Shown here: one piece after another, positions 19,300 through 28,054 of the stretch
Layout of the letters: each line of letters begins with the position of its first letter
Numbering within the stretch: position 1 is the stretch's first letter
Source: Bacteroidota bacterium
GTDB lineage: Bacteria > Bacteroidota > Bacteroidia > Chitinophagales > Chitinophagaceae
Direction: 5' to 3'
Assembly (NCBI GenBank): GCA_018268135.1
Contig: JAFDXD010000031.1
Span: 1-54,082 of the forward strand
DNA: 54,082 nucleotides
Made by a program: the position numbers and the translations under genes
Notes under the pieces: model-generated
Databases searched by the model: none
Told to the model about the DNA's origin: nothing
Seen by the model: only the letters and a program-made list of their open reading frames with translations

Positions 19300-20337
19300 A
19301 TGATGAAAAAATATCTTGTATCTCTTTCCGCAATTTGTTTGTTTCACTTCATGGCAAATGCACAAGCAGGTAACGGTTACTTGCTCAGTAAAGAAAAAAC
19401 ACAAACACCCGATGGCAGCATGGAGTGGCATTATTTCTATAAAGCCAATGGAAAAATTGATAAAGTTATTTATCTGCAAGATGGTAAAAATTTTTACACC
19501 GAAGACCATTTTGTAACCGACCTCAATGGGCAAGTTAGCAGCTTTGAAAGAAAATTTGCCAACGGAAAAACGCCTACCGAGCTTCACGAATTTGTGTACG
19601 ATAAAAATGGTGTTTTATCGCATTATAAATATAGCAATGGCCCTTTGAAAATGATACATGGACAACCCTTTCAATCTGGCAACATGTATTATTTTACCCA
19701 AGACAGTATTACCGTGTACAAGGGCAATGTAGCCGGAGCTGAATATTACAGCAAAGATATTTATGTACTGAACAAGCAAGGAAATATAACTCTGAAAAGA
19801 ACGCTGAATATGGATAATTCGGAGATAGGTAATACAATTTATTATACCGATTATGACAACCATCCTAACCCACACACCCTAAGAGGCAATTATGTAAATG
19901 AAAAAATAGAGCCGGTCAATAATGTTTTAAAACAAAGTGGCTTAGGAGGAGATTTAAAACCGGGTATCATTGCTTATGCCTACAATACCAACCACCTGCC
20001 TTCCCAATTAACGGTTACATACGATAATGTAAAATATAAAATTGTACATACCACTACTTATACTTATACCAACAAAACTACAGATGCCATGGAAGCTATT
20101 TTTATAAAAGCCAAAACAGTTGGGGCTAAAAGTATTCAGGCATACAGTTATAAAAACGAAAAGCTATACGAATGTAACAATGGCTTTTATAATGCTGATG
20201 GAAAATTAATATTTAAACGCAGTATCAAGAATAATATTTCCATTTACGAGCCAGCTATTGAAAGTAAAGAACTTAAAAAAGTATTAGGCCATTGGGTGCT
20301 AAACAGAAATGGAGCGTTTGTAGCGCTTCGCAATTAA
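19300..20337 (+). CDS. Secreted protein of unknown function (YD/MORN-like strand repeats)
   Basis: A 345-residue exported protein; the signal peptide ends MANAQ near residue 21. The mature part is made of short two-strand units with the flavour EWHYFYKANGKIDKVIYLQDG, FVYDKNGVLSHYKYSNG and VLNKQGNITLKRTLN, reminiscent of toxin-repeat-like or MORN-like antiparallel strands, though I cannot assign a family. The start has two tandem ATGs (19300, 19303). It follows the larger secreted gene by 8 nt. No T9SS sorting domain is seen at the C-terminus. Confidence 0.68.
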   Translation: MMKKYLVSLSAICLFHFMANAQAGNGYLLSKEKTQTPDGSMEWHYFYKANGKIDKVIYLQDGKNFYTEDHFVTDLNGQVSSFERKFANGKTPTELHEFVYDKNGVLSHYKYSNGPLKMIHGQPFQSGNMYYFTQDSITVYKGNVAGAEYYSKDIYVLNKQGNITLKRTLNMDNSEIGNTIYYTDYDNHPNPHTLRGNYVNEKIEPVNNVLKQSGLGGDLKPGIIAYAYNTNHLPSQLTVTYDNVKYKIVHTTTYTYTNKTTDAMEAIFIKAKTVGAKSIQAYSYKNEKLYECNNGFYNADGKLIFKRSIKNNISIYEPAIESKELKKVLGHWVLNRNGAFVALRN

Positions 20338-20420
20338 ACAAAGGCTCCTATCAAAGAAAGTGTTCAATACATTTCCAATAAATTCTTCAACAAAATTATT
20401 CATCCCAAAAAAATAAAAAA

Positions 20421-20978
20421 ATGAAAAAGTTAATCATCCCGGCAGCGCTTTTATTAGGAACCGTCCTTGTATCATGCGCTAATACACAAGACAAAACAGC
20501 TAGCGACATAAATCAAGCAAGCTCCACAGCAGCCGACATTACCGATAATCAAAATGACTTAAAAGGAACTTTTAGCTTTGACGGAAAAGAAGTGTCTGCA
20601 CCAACCGAAACGCAATATTTTGGCGATAAAGAAAAAGGTAATTTTTCGGTGCTTTGCCAGCATAACGAAAGTGATGAACCCACTAATTCAAACTTTGAAC
20701 TGCTTCAGGTTACTTTCTCCAATGAGAAAGATGCCACAAGCAATGCCGCATTAAAGATAAATGATGGCGCAATGCTTCCAATGTCAGACCCACAAACAGG
20801 CTTAGTGGCAGTAGCTTTAAGTGGGTTAGGAAACAACCTGGGCAGTAAACAATTTGTTGGTACCGATAAATCTACCGGAACGATTACTGTAAAAAACAGG
20901 GTTATAGAAATAAAAAGTCTCGTTTTATATAATGCCGATGGCGAAAAGAGAATAGTAAATGCCTCACTGCCATTTTAA
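20421..20978 (+). CDS. Predicted lipoprotein of unknown function
   Basis: A 185-residue protein with a lipoprotein signal: MKKLIIPAALLLGTVLVSC, lipobox LVSC with the acylated cysteine at residue 19. The next 30 residues are a Ser/Thr/Asp-rich linker, followed by a compact domain with alternating beta strands. It ends VNASLPF. No known domain is recognised. It is preceded by an 83-nt gap after the previous secreted protein and by an A-rich stretch before the ATG. Confidence 0.7.
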   Translation: MKKLIIPAALLLGTVLVSCANTQDKTASDINQASSTAADITDNQNDLKGTFSFDGKEVSAPTETQYFGDKEKGNFSVLCQHNESDEPTNSNFELLQVTFSNEKDATSNAALKINDGAMLPMSDPQTGLVAVALSGLGNNLGSKQFVGTDKSTGTITVKNRVIEIKSLVLYNADGEKRIVNASLPF

Positions 20979-21118
20979 AAAAGCAGCTACTTATAATTGG
21001 GAAAAAAGCAAATCTCCCGTTCATCTATTTTAAGGTATCCTTCAACGAGTCAATTCGTTTAGCTGATAATACTGCCTGTATTTTCACCTTATCATTTCAC
21101 AATAAAAAAAATTAGATT

Positions 21119-22081
21119 ATGAAAAGGCAATTTATATTTTTAGCATTAACCATAATTAGCCTTTCGGCTATTGCTCAAAACGTAGGTATTGGCACTACAA
21201 ATCCAACAGAAAAATTGGAAGTAAATGGCAATGTAAAACTTAGCGACACATTAAAATCACCCCATGTAATTGTAGGTACAGGAACAGCTACCTATCCTTT
21301 AACCGTAAAATCAGACAATATAGGCTTTGGTCAAATTTCGTCTAATGGAATTGCAGTGGGCACCACAGTGAAAAATTCGGAGGCATATATTCAAACCCAT
21401 ACTAATAATGATTTGAATTTTTCTACCAATAATGGTTCTTCCCAAATGGTGATAAAAAAATATTCTGGATATGTTGGAATTGGCACTACAAATCCAACAG
21501 AAAAATTGGAAGTAAATGGCAATGTTTCTATTTCCCAACAGCTTCAAATTTTGGGTGGGAATCCAGGTAACGGAAAAATCCTAACCAGCAATCCCAATGG
21601 CTTTGGTAGCTGGGAAATGCCGGCTCAATATAATACCGGATTTAGTGTAATGTTTTATTCAAACTTTACCATTCCTGTATCAGGAAGTATTAATACTGTT
21701 ATTCCTTTTATTTATCAAGCTACTCCTAATAATTATAAATTTGATGATGGGAATAATTTTTCAAATACCTCTCACGGCTACCAAGCACCTGCGAATGGGG
21801 TGTACCAATTTAATGCTTATTTAGGGACTAAAGGTATCTTTACTCCTACTGGCAGTGCCAATGGCTTATTTTGTGTACGCATTTTAGTTAATGGAATGAT
21901 ATCCGGATCAGAATACTTAACCACAACAACCTCAGCTCCGATGCCAATCTTATATCAAATATCCGGAGTTAGAAAGTTACAAGCCGGAGATGTGGTTACA
22001 ATAGCTGTTTTTAACAATACGGGCATTCCTATTACCTTAAATGCTGTTTCTTGCGGGTTCTCTGGAGTTAGAATTTATTAG
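21119..22081 (+). CDS. Secreted protein with NVGIGTTNP repeats and a C1q-like domain
   Basis: A 320-residue protein with a signal peptide (ending AIAQ, about residue 19). Two copies of the motif NVGIGTTNPTEKLEVNGNV occur near residues 21-39 and 118-136. This motif is common in Bacteroidota cell-surface proteins that resemble phage tail-fibre stalks. The C-terminal 150 residues (from about 172) read as a C1q/TNF-like jelly roll (SHGYQAPANGVYQFNAYLG; LQAGDVVTIAVFNNTG; FSGVRIY at the end). The likely role is a surface stalk with a binding head; the ligand is unknown. No T9SS sorting tail is present. Confidence 0.8.
   Translation: MKRQFIFLALTIISLSAIAQNVGIGTTNPTEKLEVNGNVKLSDTLKSPHVIVGTGTATYPLTVKSDNIGFGQISSNGIAVGTTVKNSEAYIQTHTNNDLNFSTNNGSSQMVIKKYSGYVGIGTTNPTEKLEVNGNVSISQQLQILGGNPGNGKILTSNPNGFGSWEMPAQYNTGFSVMFYSNFTIPVSGSINTVIPFIYQATPNNYKFDDGNNFSNTSHGYQAPANGVYQFNAYLGTKGIFTPTGSANGLFCVRILVNGMISGSEYLTTTTSAPMPILYQISGVRKLQAGDVVTIAVFNNTGIPITLNAVSCGFSGVRIY
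21188..21525 (+). repeat. 47-bp exact direct repeat inside the C1q-like gene
   Basis: The segments 21188-21234 and 21479-21525 are identical over 47 bases, including third codon positions, and encode IGTTNPTEKLEVNGN-type units. Identity at synonymous sites suggests a recent internal duplication or gene conversion rather than selection on protein sequence alone. Confidence 0.9.
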
Positions 22082-22143
22082 TCCATTTTTCAATCAATAA
22101 TGGATAAATAAAATCCTTGTTTAAGAACCTATTAATAATCAAA

Positions 22144-23127
22144 ATGATGAAAAAGATACTTATACTAATTTTAATAAGCCTGCCTTATTTACTACGAGCC
22201 CAATTCGTAGTAACATCCGGCACGCAAGGGATGACCATCAAGGCTTATGCGACTGTATGTATTGACAGTTTAATAATCAGCCCGGCTTCCAATGTAACTA
22301 TTACCAACAACCAACTAACCCGCAGTGCTACCAACCAGCCCATTGGTACAGGAAACACCATAAACAGGGTGTACACATTTTCTTCGCCTATTACAGTCAA
22401 TGGCAATATTGGTTTTAAGTACGATGATGCAGAATTGGCCGGCAATACCGAAAGCAGCTTGAATATTGTTTACTCCGCCTCCAACAGCGGTACGGTATGG
22501 ATAACAACAACTGGGAGTATGCTCAATACCACAACAAACGCTATTGTTCAAAATGTAAGCAATGCCAGCATTTCCCGCATTTCTGCATCCAGTTTTAGTA
22601 CTCTTCCAGTCACATTAATTCAATTTACTGCTCGAAAAGAGGAACAGTTTAAAGCTTCTATTTTACAATGGGAAGTTGCCAATGAGCGAGGCTTTGACCA
22701 ATACCAAATAGAACGAAGTCCTGATGGAAAAATATTTAAACTAATTGGATCAGTCCAAGCAACCGCTAATACTAAATATAATTTTACTGATCGCCAACCT
22801 ATTAATGGAGAAAACTTCTATCGTTTAAAATTGATGGATTTGGATGGCGCATTTTCCTATAGTCCGGTCTGCCATCTAAATTTTATCAAAAATAATTTAT
22901 CCATTGATGTATATCCTAATCCAGTTGTAAATGAATCTATAACTATTCACTCCAACAATCAAAATTTGATGAATACAGTAGGTCAAGTGATAGCCTATTC
23001 CGGAAAAGTAATAACTACCTTTAAAATTACCTCTGGAAAAACATACATCAATGCACAAAATTGGGCAGCAGGAATGTATATCCTAAAATTAGCAAATGGA
23101 GTAACATTTAAGATTTTTAAAAAATAA
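22144..23127 (+). CDS. T9SS type A sorting-domain protein
   Basis: Secreted protein of about 327 residues. The frame reaches back to a TTG at 22117, but the ATG at 22144 immediately precedes the signal peptide (MMKKILILILISLPYLLRAQ). The central part is a beta-rich region containing the common Bacteroidota pattern LPVTLIQFTARKEEQFKASILQWEVANERGFDQYQIERS. The C-terminal 75 residues are a type A T9SS sorting domain (YPNPVVNESITI ... GMYILKLANG). Export through the type IX system and cleavage of the tail are inferred from the family. The next segment downstream is a decayed gene of the same general class. Confidence 0.88.
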   Translation: MMKKILILILISLPYLLRAQFVVTSGTQGMTIKAYATVCIDSLIISPASNVTITNNQLTRSATNQPIGTGNTINRVYTFSSPITVNGNIGFKYDDAELAGNTESSLNIVYSASNSGTVWITTTGSMLNTTTNAIVQNVSNASISRISASSFSTLPVTLIQFTARKEEQFKASILQWEVANERGFDQYQIERSPDGKIFKLIGSVQATANTKYNFTDRQPINGENFYRLKLMDLDGAFSYSPVCHLNFIKNNLSIDVYPNPVVNESITIHSNNQNLMNTVGQVIAYSGKVITTFKITSGKTYINAQNWAAGMYILKLANGVTFKIFKK

Positions 23128-23206
23128 TTTTTTACTTGGATTAATATTCATTAAAAGATAAATAAAAACGAAGAATACACCTTGAATCAAAATACAATTT
23201 TTTTAA

Positions 23207-23505
23207 AATCACTTTAAAAGTAATAGTTATAAAAAAACAGCTCTCACTCTTTTATTAATCTCCGTTGGATGTTTTATAGGTACCGCCCAAATTAAAAACA
23301 ATGGGATTGTTAATGCTGCTAGTGGTCAGAAAATAGTTGGTGGCATACCTATGAGTATTCTGTAGGTGAGATGGTATTGGTACATACGACAAGTTCGGGT
23401 AATATGGTAGTAACGCAAGGCTTATTGCAACCCATGAAGAGCTCTGGCACCGGCATCCTTTCGCCAACATTGTACGCCAAAAACCTAATGCGGAATTTGG
23501 GATAA
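23207..23505 (+). pseudogene. Decayed T9SS-type secreted protein gene
   Basis: Two overlapping frames together read like the N-terminal part of a common Bacteroidota secreted protein. The first frame (from 23207) gives a signal peptide-like KKTALTLLLISVGCFIGTAQ, then NGIVNAASGQKIVGG, and stops at a TAG near 23368. The second frame continues as TYEYSVGEMVLVHTTSSGNM and VVTQGLLQPM and stops at 23505. Joining them needs a single-base frameshift near 23350. No ATG precedes the signal peptide, and the C-terminal sorting domain is missing. I therefore call it a remnant, not an expressed gene. Confidence 0.7.
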
Positions 23506-23556
23506 ATATTCCGCTCATCTATTTGAAGTAAGAGGGAAGAAAAAATTTATATTAGC

Positions 23557-23591
23557 AGGATAAGGTATTTTGATATCAAACTATTTATCCT
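23557..23591. terminator. 35-nt imperfect palindrome between convergent units
   Basis: Outer arms AGGATAA (23557-23563) and TTATCCT (23585-23591) flank a perfect 12-nt palindrome TTTGATATCAAA (23569-23580). It lies between the decayed secreted gene and the end of the DEAD-box helicase gene. A bidirectional terminator or a protein-binding palindrome are both possible; the weak T run after it makes termination uncertain. Confidence 0.35.
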
Positions 23592-23690
23592 ATTAGGTTT
23601 TTCTTTTGTTACTTTTTTTGACTTAATACATAAAGCAACAAAAAAACCAAGGCTGCATATAAAAGTTTATTCAGAAAGCTCGATGAATCA

Positions 23691-24908
23691 TCACTTTTTT
23701 CTAGTGCCTTTATTGTAAAATTTTCTTTTTTTGCCGGAATATTTATTTTCAAAACTTGTAGCATAAGCCGGTTGTTCGCCGAGGTTTTCGGGTAGTGGCA
23801 TTTTTTGTACTTCCTTACCAATCAGTTTTTCAATAGATAGAAATTTTCGCTGCTCTTTTACGCTCACCAGCGTAAAAGCAGTACCATCGGCTTCTGCTCT
23901 GGCTGTGCGGCCAATGCGATGTACATAATCTTCTCCATCGTGGGGCACATCAAAATTAATAACCAGGTCAATATTATCAATATCAATACCACGGCTTAAA
24001 ATATCGGTAGCCACTAATACCGGCAACCTGCCACTTTTATATTGTATCAAAATATCTTCCCTGTTCTCCTGCTCAAGGTCGCTGTGTATTTCACCTGCTT
24101 TAATGCCATTTCGTTTAAGCTCACGGGTTAGTTGTTTTACATTAAGTTTACTACTGCAAAAAATTAGGACCGCCTTAAATTTCTTTTCGCTTAAAAGCTG
24201 TAATATCAAGGGTATTTTTTGGGCTTCATACACCAAAAATGCCTGCTGTATTATTTTTTCGGGAGGCTTGCTAATGGCAATATTAATTTCTGCCGGATGA
24301 TGTAAAATATTTTTAGCAAGCTGCCTTATTTTGGGTGGCATGGTTGCAGAAAAAAGTAAATTTTGCCGCTGGGCAGGCAAATGTTTTATGATGAACATAA
24401 TATCATCATAAAATCCCATATCGAGCATACGGTCGGCTTCATCCAATACTAAATATTGAAGTTTGTTGAGTTTTACATAGCCCATTTTTATATGAGCCAT
24501 CATCTTGCCGGGTGTACATACTACTATATCAGCACCCTGGCTTAGCGCTTTTTTTTCCTGCACAAATGCATTGCCATCCCCACCACCATAAACCGCAATA
24601 GAGCTTACAGAAGTAAAATAAGATAAGCCTTCAAGATGCTGGGCTATTTGAATGGCAAGCTCCCTGGTAGGTACTATTACCATTGCCGTTATTTGCCCAT
24701 CCTCATAAGTGCCGGTAATAATTTTATGAATAAGTGGCAGTAAAAAAGCAGCTGTTTTACCTGTGCCCGTTTGGGCAGAAGCTATGATATCTTTTCCGGA
24801 TAGTATGAATGGAATTACCTGCTCCTGTACCGGCGTAGCGTCTTCGTAATTTGAGGCTTCTATACCTTCCATCAATCGTTGGTCAAAACCAAAATCTGTA
24901 AACTTCAT
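23691..24908 (-). CDS. DEAD-box RNA helicase (RhlE-like)
   Basis: ATP-dependent RNA helicase of 405 residues. It has a Q-motif region (FGFDQRLMEGIEASNY then TPVQ, about 6-28), motif I AQTGTGKT (45-52), PTRELA (80-85), the DEAD box (156-159), motif III SAT (187-189), and the C-terminal helicase motifs including HRIGRTARAEADG. A short Lys/Arg-rich tail (KKRKFYNKGTRKK) follows, as in RhlE/CsdA-type proteins that help ribosome assembly or RNA decay. It is monocistronic on the minus strand. The specific RNA target is unknown. Confidence 0.95.
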   Translation of the reverse strand: MKFTDFGFDQRLMEGIEASNYEDATPVQEQVIPFILSGKDIIASAQTGTGKTAAFLLPLIHKIITGTYEDGQITAMVIVPTRELAIQIAQHLEGLSYFTSVSSIAVYGGGDGNAFVQEKKALSQGADIVVCTPGKMMAHIKMGYVKLNKLQYLVLDEADRMLDMGFYDDIMFIIKHLPAQRQNLLFSATMPPKIRQLAKNILHHPAEINIAISKPPEKIIQQAFLVYEAQKIPLILQLLSEKKFKAVLIFCSSKLNVKQLTRELKRNGIKAGEIHSDLEQENREDILIQYKSGRLPVLVATDILSRGIDIDNIDLVINFDVPHDGEDYVHRIGRTARAEADGTAFTLVSVKEQRKFLSIEKLIGKEVQKMPLPENLGEQPAYATSFENKYSGKKRKFYNKGTRKK

Positions 24909-25032
24909 TTAGGTAAAGATATACATTAAAATAAAAAAGCAGCCTTGAAAAATTAGAGAAGCTAATATTGATAGCAGATTAAATTATAAATAAGCTATTC
25001 AATACCTTTACTATTATTTAAAATAAGAAAGT

Positions 25033-25863
25033 ATGGTTAAGACCGGGGAATACAATGTATTAAAAGTATTAAGAGCTGTAGAGTTTGGAGTGTACCTCGA
25101 TGATGGTAAAGAAGGCATTTTACTACCAAAGAGATTTGTACCCAATGATACCAAACCCGGCGATGAGCTAAAAGTATTTATTTACCATGATAGTGATGGG
25201 CGATTGATTGCTACTACACAAACACCAATGGGTACGGTAGGCGATATAGTAAAACTTAAGGCTGTAACAGTTACTAACCAGGGAGCATATTTAGATTTTG
25301 GGTTGATGAAAGATTTGTTTGTACCAAAATCGCAGCAACTTACCGGCATGATACCTAATGGGGAGTATTTGGTAAAAATATACAGAGATGCTCAAACCGA
25401 CCGCATAGCTGCCACCGAAAGAATAGAGCAAACATTGAGCAATGCGGTACTTACTGTAAAAGAGCTGGAGGAAGTAGAGCTGATTGTATTTAGAAGAACA
25501 GATATTGGGTATGTAATGATCATTAATAAATGCCATACCGGGGTATTACACTTTAATGAAATATACCGGAATATTGGAATTGGAGATACTTTTAAAGGCT
25601 TTATTAAAAAAATATATGCTGATAATAAAATTGATGTAGTGGCCGGAAAGCCCGGCTACCAAAGGGTAGAAATAGAAACAGATAAAATATTAAGGTTATT
25701 GAAAGAGCACAACAACTACCTTCCTTATTATGATAAATCAAGCCCGGAAGATATTTATGATTTTTTTGGCATGAGCAAAAAAACATTTAAGATGACTATT
25801 GGAAACCTATACAGGCAAAAAAAAATAAGCCTCGAAAAAACGGGGATCCGCTTGATTGAATAA
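25033..25863 (+). CDS. CvfB-like S1 RNA-binding protein
   Basis: A 276-residue protein of the CvfB/YitL family. Consecutive S1-type OB folds are visible (YNVLKVLRAVEFGVYLDDGKEG at about 7-28; GDIVKLKAVTVTNQGAYLDFGLMKDLFVP at about 70-98; a third around 140-215). They are followed by a winged-helix C-terminus (SPEDIYDFFGMSKKTFKMTIGNLYRQKKISL, about 237-268). Family members bind RNA and affect virulence-factor or stress-gene expression in Firmicutes; in Bacteroidota they are often mislabelled GntR regulators. It is a single gene upstream of ccmB, separated by 69 nt. Confidence 0.88.
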   Translation: MVKTGEYNVLKVLRAVEFGVYLDDGKEGILLPKRFVPNDTKPGDELKVFIYHDSDGRLIATTQTPMGTVGDIVKLKAVTVTNQGAYLDFGLMKDLFVPKSQQLTGMIPNGEYLVKIYRDAQTDRIAATERIEQTLSNAVLTVKELEEVELIVFRRTDIGYVMIINKCHTGVLHFNEIYRNIGIGDTFKGFIKKIYADNKIDVVAGKPGYQRVEIETDKILRLLKEHNNYLPYYDKSSPEDIYDFFGMSKKTFKMTIGNLYRQKKISLEKTGIRLIE

Positions 25864-25932
25864 TTTTCATTCCATATTTTTTCTTTAGCCCGGTTTCAAA
25901 TAATTAAGCTAAAAATATTATTACTTTGCAGC

Positions 25933-26592
25933 ATGATAAAAAATGTTGCCACGCTTTTAAAAAAAGATATCCTGCTTGAGTTTAGGCAACAACATACTTT
26001 TTATGGTATCTTGTTATACATTGCGGCCACCATTTTTGTTTTGTATTTATCACTTCCCGATAGCCCCGAAGCCGATGTATGGAACAGCCTGTTTTGGGTG
26101 ATTCAACTGTTTGTGTGTGTAAATACGGTAGCAAAAAGTTTTTTGCAGGAGAGCCGTGGGCGCATGCTTTATTTCTACAGCATTGCCTCGCCGGTGGAGT
26201 TTATCATTGCAAAATTGTTATTTAATTTATTGCTCATGCTGGTTATGAGCCTTATTAGCCTGCTGTTGTTTTTTGTTTTTTTAAATAATCCTGTATCCAG
26301 CTCTCTGCGTTTTACCGGCATCGTTATATTGGGAGGCGCCAGCCTAAGCCTTGTTTTTACATTAATGAGCGCCATAGCTGCCAGGGCTCAGCAAAATGCT
26401 GCATTAATTGCAATACTTGGTTTTCCGGTTATACTGCCACAATTGTTGCTACTAATGCGATTAAGCAAAGCCGCCTTTTCTGAAGTATTTAGAGAAGGTG
26501 CACTATGGCAACTAACCGGGTTGATCATTGGCTTAGATTTTTTAGTAATTGCATTAGCCGTTATTTTATTTCCTTATCTGTGGAAAGACTAA
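25933..26592 (+). CDS. ccmB: Heme exporter / cytochrome c maturation protein CcmB
   Basis: Inner-membrane subunit of the CcmAB ABC module of system I-type cytochrome c maturation. The 219-residue protein has the family N-terminus (LLKKDILLEFRQQHTFYGILLY) and about six membrane spans, with the VWNSLFWVIQLF and FLQESRGRMLYFY loop characteristic of CcmB. The ATPase CcmA is not adjacent and must be encoded elsewhere. ccmC and ccmD follow after a 446-bp gap, so the transcription unit may be split. Confidence 0.92.
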   Translation: MIKNVATLLKKDILLEFRQQHTFYGILLYIAATIFVLYLSLPDSPEADVWNSLFWVIQLFVCVNTVAKSFLQESRGRMLYFYSIASPVEFIIAKLLFNLLLMLVMSLISLLLFFVFLNNPVSSSLRFTGIVILGGASLSLVFTLMSAIAARAQQNAALIAILGFPVILPQLLLLMRLSKAAFSEVFREGALWQLTGLIIGLDFLVIALAVILFPYLWKD

Positions 26593-27038
26593 TACCTCAT
26601 TCAAAAAAAACAATATAACATTTGCCTCACTTAAAATTCAGTTTTTAATATGAATTGATTGCCTTAACCAGTACATCTTAAATCTACTATTGCTTTCAAG
26701 TCTGCAAACATGGGTAAGGGTAACCATTATAAGTAAAACATTTTATCATTAAAAATTAGGGTAAAATGGTATTACATAGCACTACAGGTGCAGGGCAGAT
26801 GGCAAATTACTCAATGGCTATAAAGGGCTTTGAGTATTTGAAGAATAAATATTTTTTTTCAATATTTACAGCAAAAATTATAAGCTTTTTATATTTTATT
26901 TATGCTACATCTAACATAATAGCATCCGGTACAATGAAGGAGATATAAAAAAAGAAGGGATATTTTTACACCTGAAAAAATAAAATAAAATAATACAGTT
27001 TATCATAACTTTGCGCCTCTAATCAAACTACAATATCA
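26593..27038. other. 446-bp gap between ccmB and ccmC
   Basis: AT-rich spacer inside a cluster that is usually compact. I see only a TAnnTTTG promoter box at 27006-27013 and one 60-codon open frame (26766-26948) without family resemblance or a good start context, which I do not call. No RNA gene or repeat is recognisable. Confidence 0.5.
27006..27013 (+). promoter_or_regulatory. Predicted promoter -7 box for ccmC-ccmD
   Basis: TAACTTTG fits the Bacteroidota TAnnTTTG consensus and lies 25 nt upstream of the ccmC GTG, giving a short leader. It supports independent transcription of ccmC/ccmD from ccmB. Confidence 0.5.
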
Positions 27039-27743
27039 GTGTATAAAAGCTGGTGGAAAATATTATCTTTTGTTTTATTAATTTATACAATTATTGGCGG
27101 TTTCTTGTTATCAGTGCCGGCATTACCCATACTTCATGAGTCTATTCGTAATCTTTATTTTCATGTATGCATGTGGTTTGCTATGATGATATTATTTACC
27201 ATTAGCGTTATTTATAGCATAAAGTATTTACGGACTTTTAATCATCGCTACGATATTTTTGCTTACCAGTTTGCCACGGTAGGCAGTTTTATGGGGATAT
27301 TAGGATATTGCACCGGCATTATTTGGGCCAATTATACCTGGGTAACAGATCAGGGGCAAAGCCTGAGCGGAATTCTTAAAGAGCCTAAGTTAATTGGCGC
27401 AGCTATTGCATTACTTATTTATGGTGCGTATTTTGTATTGCGTAGTTCATTTACAGATATTGATAAAAGAGCCAGGATAAGTGCGGTGTACAACATCTTT
27501 GCATTTGCCATGTTGTTTCCAAGTATTTGGATCATACCTCGTATGGTAGGGAGCCTTCACCCGGGTGGGCAGGGAGGCGCAGGTGGCAACCCTGCTTTAA
27601 ATTTTAAAGATATTGACAGCCGCTTAAGAATGGTATTTTACCCGGCAATAATAGGTTGGTCGCTTTTAGGCGTATGGATTACCACTCTAAAAATAAGAAT
27701 ACAATTAATAAAAGATAAAGCCCTTTTACATGAAGCTTCCTAA
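27039..27743 (+). CDS. ccmC: Cytochrome c maturation protein CcmC (CcsA family)
   Basis: Inner-membrane heme-handling protein of 234 residues, starting at GTG. Six membrane spans are visible. Conserved histidines that ligand heme fall in LHESIRNLYFHVCMW (about 32-46) and in RMVGSLHPGG (about 168-177). The tryptophan-rich segment GIIWANYTWVTDQGQ (about 94-108) corresponds to the family WWD-type motif. In the known pathway CcmC loads heme onto CcmE with the help of CcmD, and a ccmD gene overlaps its 3' end by 14 nt. Confidence 0.93.
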   Translation: MYKSWWKILSFVLLIYTIIGGFLLSVPALPILHESIRNLYFHVCMWFAMMILFTISVIYSIKYLRTFNHRYDIFAYQFATVGSFMGILGYCTGIIWANYTWVTDQGQSLSGILKEPKLIGAAIALLIYGAYFVLRSSFTDIDKRARISAVYNIFAFAMLFPSIWIIPRMVGSLHPGGQGGAGGNPALNFKDIDSRLRMVFYPAIIGWSLLGVWITTLKIRIQLIKDKALLHEAS

Positions 27744-27951
27744 ATATTTTTCCCGCATTTTTTTTAGTATTGTTGCAATGATGTGTTCATTTGTATCATT
27801 TGCCCAGCCTGTAGAGATGGCTGATACAATGAGGAGCAATGGAAAAATTTATGTGGTGGTTTCGGTATGCCTGCTCATTTTAATCGGCCTATTTTTATAT
27901 GTGATGAATATTGATCGCAAAGTAAAAAAATTAGAAAAAAATAATCCTTAG
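27730..27951 (+). CDS. ccmD: CcmD family protein
   Basis: A 73-residue membrane protein with an N-terminal signal-like segment (to FAQ, about residue 25) and one span IYVVVSVCLLILIGLFLYVM (about 40-59), ending in a short basic tail (NIDRKVKKLEKNNP). This is the form CcmD takes in Bacteroidota. Known role: stabilises CcmC with holo-CcmE during heme delivery. Its ATG lies 14 nt inside ccmC, so it is translationally coupled. Confidence 0.88.
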   Translation: MKLPKYFSRIFFSIVAMMCSFVSFAQPVEMADTMRSNGKIYVVVSVCLLILIGLFLYVMNIDRKVKKLEKNNP

Positions 27952-28015
27952 GGTTATTGAAAAAGTGAAAATATGCAATAAACTTGCATAGAAGAAAAAC
28001 AAACGTATTGCTTGC

Positions 28016-28035
28016 AGGGATTCAATTCCCTTTTT
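28016..28035 (+). terminator. Weak terminator-like hairpin after ccmD
   Basis: AGGGA (28016-28020) pairs with TCCCT (28027-28031) across a 6-nt loop and is followed by a T run. A second small hairpin (ATGCAA/TTGCAT, 27973-27989) precedes it. It could end the ccm transcript or act as a leader element for glutamate dehydrogenase, 20 nt downstream. Confidence 0.4.
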
Positions 28036-28054
28036 ATAAATTAAAACAAAACAT

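Noticed and set aside
23609-23821. 70-codon minus-strand ORF ending in a hydrophobic segment (LLYAALVFLLLYVLS)
   Set aside because: It overlaps the 3' end of the DEAD-box helicase in another frame and has no good start context; the hydrophobic tail comes from an A/T-rich stretch and can arise by chance.
26766-26948. 60-codon ORF between ccmB and ccmC
   Set aside because: No family resemblance, no promoter or ribosome-site evidence; it fits chance in an AT-rich gap.
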